Below, piece after piece: positions 20,784 to 30,613 of a DNA stretch of 64,000 bases. The position numbers and the translations under genes are program-made. How positions within the stretch are numbered: the stretch's first letter is position 1; every line of letters starts with the position of its first letter. This stretch comes from Venturia oleaginea (lineage: Eukaryota > Ascomycota > Dothideomycetes > Venturiales > Venturiaceae): positions 1,364,001-1,428,000 of the forward strand of contig JABMLP010000010.1 in assembly GCA_013176395.1 (NCBI GenBank). The letters are read 5' to 3'. A model generated the notes under the pieces. It was not told the DNA's origin. It made no database searches and worked only from the letters and a program-made list of their open reading frames with translations.

Positions 20784-22474
20784 ATGTCTCAACAACGTAA
20801 TGAGTTACTACTCCAACACGAAGGGAGAATTCAGCTTGCAATCCAAGCTTTGAATACCGGCCAATTCCGAAGCCAACGGGCTGCTGCGAGCGCCTTCAAC
20901 GTTAAACAACAAACCCTCTCCGATCGCGTCAGAGGAATTCCATTTATCCTCGAAAGACCATCAAACGGTCGGAAACTTACCCTTACCGAAGAGCAAACGC
21001 TTTTCCGATATATCCTCGACCTCGATTCGCGGGGATTTGCGCCCCGGCTGCGTAAGGTGGCATATGGCGGATAAACTGTTGGGTATACGCGGTGGAGAGC
21101 CAGTAGGCAAAAGGTGGGCTGAGAGGTTCGTAAAGCGCTCAGATGAGCTCAAGACAGCCTTCAATCGAGCCAAAGATAGGCAGAGGATACTACAGGAAGA
21201 TCCAGAGATTATTGGCACGTGGTTCAAGCTCGTTGCAGACACCAAGGCAAAGTACGGCATCCACGACGAGGATACGCACAACTTTGACGAGATTGCCTTC
21301 CAGATGGGTATTATTGGGTCAATGAAGGCCGTTACAGCCTCCGAGAGACGTACAAGGCCTGAACTCATTCAGCCGGGCGATCGCAAATGGGTTACGGTTA
21401 TTCAGAGCATTTGCGGAGCTGGGTATGCGACCCCGCCATTCATTATCTACAAAGGACGAGTTCACATCTCTACGTGGTATGAGGAGGCAGATATACCGCG
21501 CAATTGGAAGCTTTCAGTCTCTGAGAACGGCTGGACAAACAACGCGCTGGGTCTTGAGTGGTTGAAACACTTTGACGCGCATACAAGGGCGCGGCAGGTG
21601 GGGGTGTATAGGCTGCTTATCTTGGACGGCCATGAGAGCCATCTCAGCCAGGATTTCAAGGACTGCTGCCTCGAAAATAAGATTATACCTTCTGCATGCC
21701 ATCGCACTCGTCGCATATACTCCAGCCCCTTGATGTGGTCTGCTTCTCGCCGTTGAAGCGCAAGTACTCCCAACGCGTCCGGGACTTGGCACGCCGACGC
21801 GTCTACCATATCAACAAGGAAGGCTTTCTCCCTGCCTTTAAAGACGCGTTTTTCGACGTATTTACAAAAGAGAACTGTTAAAAGGCCTTTGAGGCAGTAG
21901 GGCTGGTCCCTATCGACGCGCAGGTGGTGTTGGATCGCCTTGAAGTACGGCTACGTACCCCGTCAGAACCCCGTCTCCCAGAAACGCCGTGGCAGTCAAA
22001 GACTCCAAGCAATACTCATGAATTTGGATCCCAATCCAAGCTCGTAAGCGAGTCTTTTACTCGGCCACCAGTTACTGCCCAGGCAGGCTTTTCCCAGCTT
22101 GTCAAGGGCGCTGAATTGATGCTGCACCAAAACGCTCTACTTGTTGCGCGCAACCGCGAGCTTGAAGAGCAATTGGCAGTAATGACGAAGCGAAAATGGC
22201 GCAAAAGGAAGTGGATCCAGCAAGGTGGTACTATAGAGTACGGGACTGCAGCAGCGCAGGTAGCTACTGAGGCGTCTATAGCGCCTCAGAAATCAAAGAA
22301 GGCTCGTGGTAGTGGTGATCAAGAAACAGCCCGACCAACTCAACGGCGCTGTGGGAACTGCGGCGCGACTGGGCATAATGCGCGAACTTGTAAAAAAGAT
22401 AACGAGATATCTTCTGAATCAGATAGCAGCACGACGGACTTAGAATGTATTGTTAATAGCGATGAAATTGAAGA
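20784..22474 (+). pseudogene. Fot1/pogo-type transposase with C-terminal zinc knuckle, disabled
   Basis: The ATG at 20784 opens an N-terminal pogo/CENP-B-like helix-turn-helix region (QRAAASAFNVKQQTLSDRVR). The second half, LLGIRGGEPVGKRWAERFVK, is one frame over after a lesion near 21060. The DDE domain shows Asp in THNFDEIAFQMGI, Asp in LLILDGHESHLS and a third Asp in QPLDVVCFSPLKRKY. The last lies after another single-base lesion near 21690, and a TAA at 21879-21881 cuts the frame before the C-terminal domain. The C-terminus (frame from 21924) holds a coiled-coil-like stretch and RRCGNCGATGHNARTC, a CCHC knuckle. Three lesions make it inactive. The original last codons and stop can be seen beyond the nested insert at 23744-23750. 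Confidence 0.85.
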
Positions 22475-23728
22475 TTGATTGATTGATTGATTGATTTTAT
22501 CCTACTCGATTGCAGCCGCTTAATCACGCAGCTATGTCCGGTTAGGAGGACTTCATCAGACAGCCGACACGTGATAGATTATATAATCCACCGCGCCCCA
22601 CTTCGCCCCGTTCACTGAAACAAGACCAGCTGTCCCCTCCGTCCTCCCTCTTTTCCCTTAACCAGTATCTCCAAATGCCCGCTGGCTCTTGTAGATACTG
22701 GTTACTCTGCTAGTATATCTGTGCTATGTAGACTCAAGAGGCAATGCCTCGTGTTTCGCTATCCTTCTACCTACAGTCTCCCTCTTATGCTCAGCTTTGT
22801 CTATCTGTTTCGCCTTATCCCTCAAGGCCAATGGGTTCCCTAAGTATGTTTCTGCTTGTGAAAGTTGCCTTGCACCAGATTCCTATGCGGCAGTGTATTT
22901 GGTTGTGTGATGCTGGAGACAATAGTAACCATCGTAGTCGTGATTTCGCTGCTTGGGTGTGATACTCCGGGTATGCCCGTGGACGAGGCTGTGTGGTAGC
23001 TGCCGTATTGTATGGCGCCGATCGTGCTATAGACCTGCCGTCTTATAGTCGGAGCCTACCTGCTGCTAGTCGCTCTCCCTGCTTGCTATATCGCGCTCCT
23101 ACTCTTGCCAATGCCATAACTGGGACGCAACAGTCTGGGGAGAGGCTCAAGGCTACGTCTGCTAGCTTACAGGGAGGGGATTTGCCGCCAATAGGCTCCT
23201 TCTATGCGTCCTTACTACTTACTGTGTCGCGCACCTACTCTTGCCAATGCCATAACTGGGAGGCAACAGTTTGGGGAGAGGCTCAAGGCTCTGGGCAACA
23301 GCTTGTAGCAGGACGGTTTGCCAAGACGTTAGGAGAGGTTGTCTAGTCGTTGCAGTGGTGTGTGGTACCGATTGTTGCACACCGGGCGTCTGGTGTTTGA
23401 GTTGTGTTGAAGGCATTGCCGTTCTAGCGGTGACTCGTCGACTCGGAGCGTTGCAGTGTCATCTGGGGTGATGGACTAGCCGGAAGATAGTGACTAGATG
23501 GTTGCTGTTGTCTTTGGTGGACGCATCGTTCGTGTAGCTTGCTCATGTATTCGTCTGCTTGCTCTGCCGTGGCCGCGACGGCGACTCTAGAGGTATCTCA
23601 TCGACGCTGAGGGACGCGCGATGGCCTCTAGAAGCCGGAGCGGCCACTGGCAGAGGTGTTTTGATGATCTTTAGATGATACTTCTGTAAATTCCAAAAAT
23701 TGAGTTCTCGCTGTGTGTGCTGTTTTTT
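22475..23728 (-). mobile_element. Nested LINE-like (non-LTR) or non-autonomous retroinsert
   Basis: The 15-bp sequence CGATGAAATTGAAGA occurs at 22460-22474 and again at 23729-23743, on either side of a 1,254-bp insert. A long duplication of this kind is typical of target-primed reverse transcription. At the left end is a (TTGA)n run (TTGATTGATTGATTGATTTT), which on the minus strand is an (AATC)n 3' tail, so the insert points to the minus strand. It has no open reading frame for reverse transcriptase, so it is truncated, internally deleted or a non-autonomous element. It contains an internal direct repeat (see 23092-23290). Confidence 0.6.
23092..23290. repeat. Direct repeat pair inside the nested insert
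   Basis: A segment of about 63 bp starting CGCGCTCCTACTCTTGCCAA and ending GAGAGGCTCAAGGCT at about 23092-23154 recurs with few mismatches at about 23228-23290 (136 bp apart). It looks like a partial tandem duplication of about 136 bp. Confidence 0.75.
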
Positions 23729-23991
23729 CGATGAAATTGAAGAGTCGTAATATAAGATGGTCGTGCCAAGAAATTCTGACCTGTTGGGTGATCTGACGGG
23801 TTGGGTGATCGAATACGTTATAATTAATCCACCACCGATGTCACGGCAGCGATAGGATGTATAGAATGAACTAGGGTTCAAAGAACTGAGTGTGATTATA
23901 GAATTTACGGTAGAGAACGAGTTACTACGAGGGCGCGAAGATATCGCGTCTTAGCCACAATGTGGCTAAGCCGATACGCCCGAGCCATGAA

Positions 23992-24033
23992 GTAACGTGA
24001 CGGCAAAGGAGCCATGCCGTGCCGTCACATTAC
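23992..24033. repeat. Inner hairpin of the foldback element
   Basis: Arms GTAACGTGACGGCA (23992-24005) and TGCCGTCACATTAC (24020-24033) pair with one mismatch around a 14-nt loop. The sequence TGACGG also resembles the outer ends of the element, which suggests a nested or duplicated terminus. Confidence 0.75.
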
Positions 24034-24056
24034 CCCCCCCCCCCCAAAAAAAAAAA
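24033..24056. repeat. C13-A11 homopolymer tract
   Basis: Thirteen C followed by eleven A in the centre of the foldback element. Length may be unreliable in assemblies. Confidence 0.85.
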
Positions 24057-24471
24057 GAAAGCCCAAGAGGAATCAACTTGGCTGGCCACATTGCTAGCAA
24101 AACATACACCAAACGCCCTATCGGCTTAGCCACATTGTGGCTAAGGCGCGATATCTTCGCGCCCCCGTAGTAACTCGCTCTCTACCGTAAATTCTATTAT
24201 CACACTCAGTTCTTAGAACCCTAGTTCATTCTATACATCCTATCGCTACCGTGACAAGGATGGGCTTTTGTTGTGACGATGTTACTTTACTGGTTAACAT
24301 GAGCCATACCTGCCCAAACGAAGTAGGTGAGACTGTGCCGTCTGATGCTGTGGCTATGACCAAACAACCTATTCATCATCCGCCTTCCTCGGATCCTAGT
24401 TGGCAAGGTCTATGTTTCTTCGTGTTCCATTCCCAAAACTCAAACTTACTTAAGCCATCGACTATTTCCAC

Positions 24472-24631
24472 CATGTTCACCTATCGAATACCTTTCCAAA
24501 GGCGCAATCTCCCACTGACAGAACCTCGTTCGAACAATTAGACGACTTCTCCAGCAACCCCACCAGGCGGTGGTACAGTCTTCCATCGCTTCTTGGACCT
24601 TCCATACGAGCTTCGACAAAATGTGCCATAG
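24472..24631 (+). pseudogene. Remnant of a 2EXR-domain protein
   Basis: From ATG 24472 the frame reads to a TAG at 24539-24541. In the same frame it continues through PATPPGGGTVFHRFLDLPYE and LRQ to a stop at 24629-24631. FHRFLDLPYELRQ matches the start of the fungal 2EXR domain (consensus F-x2-F-x-x-LP-x-ELR-x-x-IW), but nothing follows. The first stop could be an intron end (AATTAG). It is a truncated fragment, directly downstream of the foldback element. Confidence 0.5.
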
Positions 24632-24902
24632 TAGTTCATGTTGTATTTGCAATGTGCATGCCTAGCTGTGGAGGAGACGCTTTTGGCTATTACTCTCGTA
24701 TCATTGCGTCTGTTGAAAGAACGGATACCCGTTTCGAGGGTTTTCCCCCTCTTTTTTTGGCGGTGATTTTCCAAGCCGTTACCAAATAAATACCAAAGAT
24801 TGAGATGAAACCATATGGATCCCCAGTAGTATAGTGACCCTCGAATGATTCAGATCAAAACTGCAAACTTTCCCTAGGATTGACGCCCATGCGCTCTTTC
24901 TT

Positions 24903-25464
24903 TCAACCAGATGCCGCAGTGTCCGATTCCTCCAGCACCAAACCCTTGTTACAAATGTGTTTGTGATGCTTCCAATCTGCCTTCTGGTGTTGCTTACCAC
25001 AGTAGCGCTGAATATGGCATCCACTACACTTAGTCAAGTTCTCAGGCCCAGAAATGCCGCAGGAAGCAACACCGCATATCAAAGTCCCATTCATGGCGCC
25101 TCTCATCATCGTTGATAACTCAAACATTTCCATGGCGTCCTCAATCTGAGGAATCAAACGCTCACACACATTACTGATCGTCTTTACCGGACTTCTCTTG
25201 TAGTCTCGTTGACACTGCTGCAGTTTTGGAACGAGCTCCCTGGCCCGTGGGTAGGCCGCATTCACGTCGTCTGTATAGAGGAAAGCCGTCGATACGGTTT
25301 GTAGAAGTATTCTGACATCGGCGTCAAAGGTCGCAGGAGGATAAGTGGGCCCGCCGGGTCTTGGGACAGTCTTCATTCCGTTGACAGAAGTTGGGTCTAG
25401 CAGCTTCTCAATGACATCGTTGATGATGGCAGGACGCGCTACAATGCGTTTTGCAACGTCAGGA
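24903..25464 (-). CDS. MYND zinc-finger protein, 5' exon not found
   Basis: The minus-strand frame is open from a likely splice acceptor (CCACCAG) at 25465-25466 to the stop at 24903. Its first ATG is at 25376, but coding-looking sequence (VAKRIVARPAIINDVIEKLL) continues upstream of it, so an earlier exon exists or was lost. The C-terminal 45 residues are a MYND finger: CGVASCG, CSGCHIQRYC, and QHQKADWKHHKHIC supply the Cys/His ligands. The preceding helical region (STAFLYTDDVNAAYPRAREL) resembles a fungal MYND family whose function I do not know. MYND fingers bind proline-rich partners. No upstream exon with a good start and donor could be found in 25470-25700, so the gene may be 5'-truncated. 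Confidence 0.65.
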
Positions 25465-25702
25465 CTGGTGGAAATTCATGCAATAATTAATTGGTGTTGA
25501 TTTCAAGAACAATAAACGCTTGCTGAAAGCCACATGCCATACACTTTATCGATATTCGTCATCTTGATTGGCATGTCAGCTGATTGGTGTTGGTCTTTCC
25601 GAAATCTTCACTCTTCACCTCCCAAATGCGACGTTGAGCTACTGTCTGGAATAGGAGGCTTGGGCGTCGAATGCCCTACCGAGAAGCAGGTGGCTGAAGT
25701 GC

Positions 25703-26622
25703 TCAGGGTTTGTTGTTGCCAACGTTTCCAAGAGAGACGACCAGTACTGCACAATATGCAGCTGCAGCTGCGAGGGCCTCGTGTCTTTTTGCGCGAGTGA
25801 AAAGAGACACGACTGTCGAGAATGCCAGAGTGAAGAAAAGAAGTATTCCAATACAAATAGAGTCTGACTTGCCCGTACCTGCGCTGTCTTCAAGGTGCCA
25901 CAGAATGTATATGGGAACGACTAGGAGGACCAAGATCATGATGGCAATGATAGCGGATGCCAAAAGATCAACTCGAGACTTGGTGAAATAGATGGCGATT
26001 CCGTCCGCATCCGGTTTTCGCATAGTGTCCTTGGAGCAGAACAATGGATGAAGGAATGGTAGGCGCCTGAGGAATCGTTCGATTGCAGCGTCGAGCCAGG
26101 CATGCTCTCTTCCTGGTCGTAGCGTGATCAAATCTTCTCTGTGTTGGATCCAGGATTGCTCTTCTGATTTCAGTGGATTTTTGTCGTATAGATAACGAGC
26201 CACGCTTGTATAATCAATTGACGAAGGGCGATTCATGGTAGCAAATTGTTGAGCGGAACCCATCAATGTTGCTATGCCGATTTCAATATATGACGCTAGA
26301 GAAAGGGCGGAACAGTCTTACCGTATTCGTTGAAACACTTCTCAAGCTTTTCCATAATATCTTTTCGAGCTGTCAATGCATCCGGTCCTAAATCCCGCGT
26401 TCGAAGTGTGTCTCTTGTTTGGGAATCTCGCGCAAGACGTGTGTCGTATCGGTCCAGCTTTAGCTCCAGTTTCCTCAAGTCGTCCTGTTTCTCCAAAAGC
26501 AAGCGAGCTTGAACAAAGCCGAATCGGCGATAGACTCCAAAGTTTTCATCGCTGTCAAGAAAGGTTGCAACGCTTGGGTATCCTGTTGGGCTGTCTCGTA
26601 CTAGACAAAACATCTTTAGCAT
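25703..26622 (-). CDS. DUF6594-type fungal membrane protein
   Basis: Two exons, 26322-26622 and 25703-26271, join in frame over a 50-nt intron (GTAAGA...CATAG), giving 289 aa from ATG 26622. The hallmarks of the DUF6594 family are present in order: GYPSVATFLDSDENFGVYRR, a coiled region RLLLEKQDDLRKLELKLDR, NRPSSIDYTSVARYL, ITLRPGREHAWLD, FCSKDT, then two or three C-terminal membrane segments (SAIIAIMILVLLVVPIYILW; ICIGILLFFTLAFSTVVSLF; AAAAAYCAVLVVSLGNV). Function of the family is unknown; it is common in fungal accessory regions. The N-terminus is uncertain: MLKMFCLVRD before GYPS looks like intron read-through (TTTTGTCTAG is an acceptor), and an upstream exon such as the minus frame from 27010 may belong to it. 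Confidence 0.8.
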
Positions 26623-27548
26623 TGCACAGAAATTAGAATCTTCTTGATTTACGGCTTCTTATCTGAGTTTCTAGGGTGGCCTTTGGTTTTCTACGAGACC
26701 GCAACCTCTTTAGCTTCGACTTGATCCTGACAGTGATGCTAACGTTGCATTTGGAGGTTTCCGAGGCTAACAACGGTCAGATAACTGTATATGAGGCGAT
26801 GGAGAGAATGAATGTACTGCCAGTCAAAGAGCTGCCAACTAAAGTTTCATTTGGACTATTGTATCGAGGCAAAATTGAAAGCTCGGTAGGAGGTGGTAAT
26901 GGTTTAGCGGCGGTGATAGTCGGAACGGAGTCCGGATCTTGAATGCCGGTTCCGACCTCACCCATCTCCATCTTTTCGATGGCATTTTCGCTCGACATCT
27001 TCATCCTATCATCTTCAACGAAATTGGAAGGTTTTTCGGATAAGAGACCAGTGTTGTTACCAACTCTCACGCTCCGACGCTTCTACTTGAACTTTCTCGT
27101 CTTCCCAAGGCGTACTCTCGTTATGCACCTGCACGCATTATCTCCTCGGCTGCAGTACAATGGGGTTCTGGTTATCGTTTCTGCGAGCATCTCAAAGCGA
27201 CCGGGACATCTCAAGGTCTGCGTAGTCCTGATTGGATTCTCAGCTGCAACCCCTCTCTGGCCGCAGAGTTGACCAACAGCGTATCGTCCGCAGAGCCTCA
27301 TGGTAGCGCTTTTCCTGCTCGGATTAGACTTTGACTCCAATCAATAACGTGGGTTAGCTATAAAGTAACGGGTCTATCTCGCGAGTGCACCTGCTTTGCT
27401 GATTCCTTTCACCGCCGTCAAGCTTCCCGGGACGTTCACCTCTCAATCTACAAATCTAAGCCGTATTTTTTCCACACCAAGGCATACTTTTGCACTGCCC
27501 CATCCTCATCCTTCTATCAACCATTGAACGGCTGTGCTAAGGCAACCA
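26623..27548. other. Region with possible exon(s), unresolved
   Basis: On the minus strand 26777-27010 is open from an ATG (MSSENAIEKMEMGEVGTGIQ) and could be a first exon of the DUF6594-type gene. No clear donor was found. On the plus strand 27086-27334 reads LPKAYSRYAPARIISSAAVQ and WGSGYRFCEHLKATG, which looks protein-like but has no start and no recognised family. Neither is called as a gene. Confidence 0.3.
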
Positions 27549-27931
27549 ATGGCAGAACAGCAAAACGTGCGGCAGTATTCAACTGCATACAATTGTGGCC
27601 ATGCTAATACTTACATTCACAGAGCGGACCCACAGACCGGTCATATTGGTCTGGTGCAGAAAAACGAGAAGAAGTAAGCTTTCGGAACTGGTCTTATATC
27701 AACGATGCACCTAGATTTACACTGCAACAGGGGCCTAAATTGTTTTCCGTTGGCGATAAGATTTGGTTGAAGGAAACAGACGATCGTCCAAACATGCAGG
27801 TCAAAGTCGTGGACATGTCGAAAGACCCAATTACTCAACAATGGTCTTACTCAGTCGAAGACATGGACGGAAAACCGGTTGATGGTGGTCGTCATGTGCA
27901 TCAAGATAAATTGAGCAACGGCGAAGATTAA
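27549..27931 (+). CDS. Small protein A of a local paralog pair (SH3/Tudor-like fold?)
   Basis: Exons 27549-27673 and 27715-27931 join in frame across a 41-nt intron (GTAAGC...CCTAG), giving 113 aa. The N-terminal half has AYNCGHANTYIHRADPQTGH. The C-terminal half, FSVGDKIWLKETDDRPNMQV and then QWSYSVEDMDGKPVDGGRHV, looks like a compact all-beta domain of about 60 residues. It aligns with the protein at 30614-30883 (VWLKATDERPYMRV, EWRYQIEDKDGSIVDEGRWF). No family name is known to me. The stop at 27931 is only 15 bp from the first in-frame ATG of the caspase-like gene. The intron is shorter than its neighbours but is the only join that keeps the frame. Confidence 0.6.
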
Positions 27932-28111
27932 CAGGTTAAGGGGGCTATGTTAATCAGGCTGGCAGTGTTAATGATGCTAGATGCTTTGCTACTCAGCCAC
28001 CGAGCGGCCTCCTCGCCAATTAACAATGATAAAGCTCTTAAATTCTTGTCCCTTCCAGATTTCGTCCAACGACTAAGTCCTAATCATTTTCTCTCTTGTC
28101 CCATCGGTGAA

Positions 28112-29653
28112 ATGGCCACCATTGCACCCGTGGCCGTGGCTGAATTCTCCATCACCTCTGACGTTGGTCTTCCAACAGCAGCCGAGAGTCGACTGCAGAT
28201 GGCATGGCACAGCCAAATGAAGTACACTGATCAGGGGCGTAAGATATACAAGAAGACTGCTGCACTTCTTCTCTCTTGGAAAAATAGTGACTTGAGCACA
28301 GGTGAAGAGGTAATTTCCGTCTTACACAGAACAGCTATGTGAGATTGACTCGAGTCCAGGTGAGAAACCTCAAAGAAGTGTTTGAGAAAGACTACCAGTT
28401 CATTGTTGTCGAAACCTTCCTGGACAAGAACGTCGGGCCTCAAAAGCAGCTCAACAAACATCTTGCGAACTTTGTCGCCGATTATGATGATGAGGATACA
28501 CTTCTCATCGTCTATTACGCTGGGCATGGTTGGTCTAAGAAAAACAAAGGAAACGGGAAAGAATTCCTCTTGCTGAAGTACGTCTAAATTCTACATCATT
28601 TCACTATTGTTCACATTTAATAGTCGGATTACACAACAAACACTGGAAGATCACGGGTACAGCCAAGCTGTTTGGGAATCATCTGAACGACTCTTATATG
28701 ATGCTGTAGGTAATATTCTTGGTATCTTCGATTGCTGCAATGCTGGGCACCTCTCCCAGACTCGTGCTCCGCTTCGATTCGAGTACTTGGGAGCATGCCC
28801 TAGTGACCAGGTTACGAAGTCTCCCGGCCCGAATTCCTTCACCTCTGCGCTCATATGGGCTTTCCAAAAGCTCAAGTCTTCAGGACCTTTCTCGACTTCA
28901 GATTTGCAGGCCCAAGTCAAACTCGCCCCGGGCTTCCCTGACAATCAGATTCCCACTTTAGGTCCTCGTCGTCTGGGTGCTACGACAGAGTACATCATGA
29001 TGGCACCTCACGGGCCCAATGACGAGCCAGTCAGCACGCAAAAGCCTCCAATCGTCTGCGACTTTTTCGACCTTCGAATCTACGTTACTCAAATGGACAA
29101 AGACGTCATCACAGCCTGGGCCAAAGCGATGACTCGTCACGTGTCCAACGGAAAATTGAAAGTCAGTCGATACGACTTCCGAGGCGCCAACGTAGATCGA
29201 TGCCTTACCAAGTGGAGATTTCGTGCTCGAGGAAACACCAGAGAGCGACTAAATCAGCAAGCGAATGTGTCGAATAACTCCTTACATTCTACAAACAAAC
29301 ACAAACCTGTCGTCGTGGGCCCCCTTGACCTGTTAGCTCTTCGCGATCCTTTGACACCAGACTCGTCTCGATGTCAGAGCCAAAACGCATCAGTCTTTGG
29401 GGATAATGATATCGACGAGCTTTTGGAGGAAGAGCGGGGCTGGGATCATGATATCACAGAAGGGCACATAACACGGCGAGGACTAGAACTTAAGTGGGAA
29501 GTGCAGCTCCCGCCGTCTTTTGGAATACAGAGTGGGATGCGACGATTCAATGCGGTTGCCTCGCGGTGCGCAGTATATTGGATTGCAATTTTGTGTGCCA
29601 TATCATTTGGATATATGGCAGCTTTCATGAACGGGATGTTCGATAATCGCTAA
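28112..29653 (+). CDS. Caspase-like (peptidase C14 / metacaspase-type) protein with C-terminal membrane segment
   Basis: Exons 28112-28309, 28360-28577 and 28624-29653 join in frame over 50- and 46-nt introns (GTAATT...CCAG; GTACGT...ATAG), giving 481 aa. The p20-like core has DTLLIVYYAGHGWSKKNKGN with catalytic His122, and GIFDCCNAGH with catalytic Cys177. The 55-residue spacing fits metacaspases. Before it are a helical arm and an EEVRNLKEVFEKDYQFIV strand-helix unit, and after it FTSALIWAFQKLKSSGPFST as in fungal caspase-domain proteins. The C-terminus has a hydrophobic segment, CAVYWIAILCAISFGYMAAF, in the last 25 residues. The role is probably in regulated cell death or proteolysis, not proven. 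An in-frame ATG at 27947 would add 55 residues, but it has a poor context and nearly abuts the upstream gene. Confidence 0.75.
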
Positions 29654-30613
29654 GATCGTGCCCTTGACTGCTACGTGTACATAGTCCAAGGTAAAACTAG
29701 GTTTCTCATGCCGAAAGTACTGCAGCTTTGTCCAATAAGCAGGATTCACCGGGTAAGCCATCACTCCTAGTGTGATCTGGCGCTCGAACTGGCTCAGTGG
29801 TTTAGCAAACATGTCTCGCTTCAATATTTCCGAAGCCAATAGATTTCATATATAGCACACTAGAATTATCGATGAATTTCTGGCAATTCGAGTTCAAAAC
29901 AATTCTGGAACTCTGTCGAGGTGATCTTGCTTTGCGGGAGCTCGCAAAGAGGCAAAGGGTTGTTTTTTCTATTATTCGAAGCAGATATCAGTACCATCTT
30001 CTCGTTGCCATGGGCAAATACATTCAGCGACGCCCGAGAAAATTTACTTGACCGCTTCTAGGCACATCTGAAGCAGGAATTCGGATATAGCCCAACGTAT
30101 TCTATTGACACAGAGGTCTCCAGCAACAGTTGCAGCCTCGAAGCAAACTGCTGGCACCGGAAATTGAACTAGTCGACACTGTGTCCCGCCTTTGATTGGT
30201 CAAACACCATAAGCTAAGCCTGCAAGGCTGCCTATAGAGAAAGATGGGGATCTCACCACGATCCTTTACTAGGACCAATTGCGCAGCAGACAAAAAGCTT
30301 CTATGATACGATATGCTCTTGATATTTGCACATTGGCACCACTGGAGCTGAAGCGTGGAATTATGAGGTGACAGCTGGAACAAGGTCATACAATACAATA
30401 GGCCTCGCGTCCTTCTGCAAGCTGCACAGCCCCCAAGGCGAAGAGCATCGTAAGCCCAGTCACCCCCCATTCTCCTTTCCGTGAGGCCCATCCATTCCTT
30501 GAAAACACCCTTCTCCTCAAGAAAAGTCTCCGTCCTCACAGATCCCATCCTCACAATCCATCAAACCAAAGCAAGAAAAATTCCAGCATCAATATTGACC
30601 GTTAACAAACACC
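29654..30613. other. Gene-poor stretch, no gene seen
   Basis: Between the caspase-like gene and small protein B. Minus-strand frames at 29603-29839 and 30102-30554 show no family resemblance and no coding-like composition. No repeats were recognised. Confidence 0.4.

Larger units (their letters stand above)
20717..23822 (+). mobile_element. Fot1/pogo-like DNA transposon, inactive, with a nested insert
   Basis: The ends carry matching inverted repeats: TATAACGTATTCGATCACCC at 20717 and its complement ending at 23822. The match continues into CAACC and GTCA with a single mismatch. Both ends sit on TA (20717-20718 and 23821-23822), the target duplication of the Tc1/mariner superfamily. The inside holds a broken pogo-type transposase (20784-22474, continuing past the insert at 23744) and a 1.25-kb foreign insert at 22475-23728. 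Without the insert the element is about 1.85 kb, the normal size for Fot1. Confidence 0.87.
23839..24256. mobile_element. Foldback/MITE-like element with 138-bp inverted arms
   Basis: The left arm 23839-23976 begins TGTCACGGCAGCGATAGG. The right arm 24119-24256 is its reverse complement with about six mismatches in 138 positions. The arms hold inner palindromes (GGCGCGAAGATATCGCG and TTAGCCACAATGTGGCTAA). The 142-bp centre has a second hairpin at 23992-24033 and a C13A11 run at 24033-24056. There is no coding capacity. Element ends were set by where the arms stop matching; no clear target duplication was seen. It lies 16 bp from the right end of the Fot1-like element. Confidence 0.85.

Noticed and set aside
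23839..24256. 8-bp hAT-type target duplication around the foldback element
   Set aside because: The flanks (before 23839 and after 24256) do not match at 8 bp or any other usual length.
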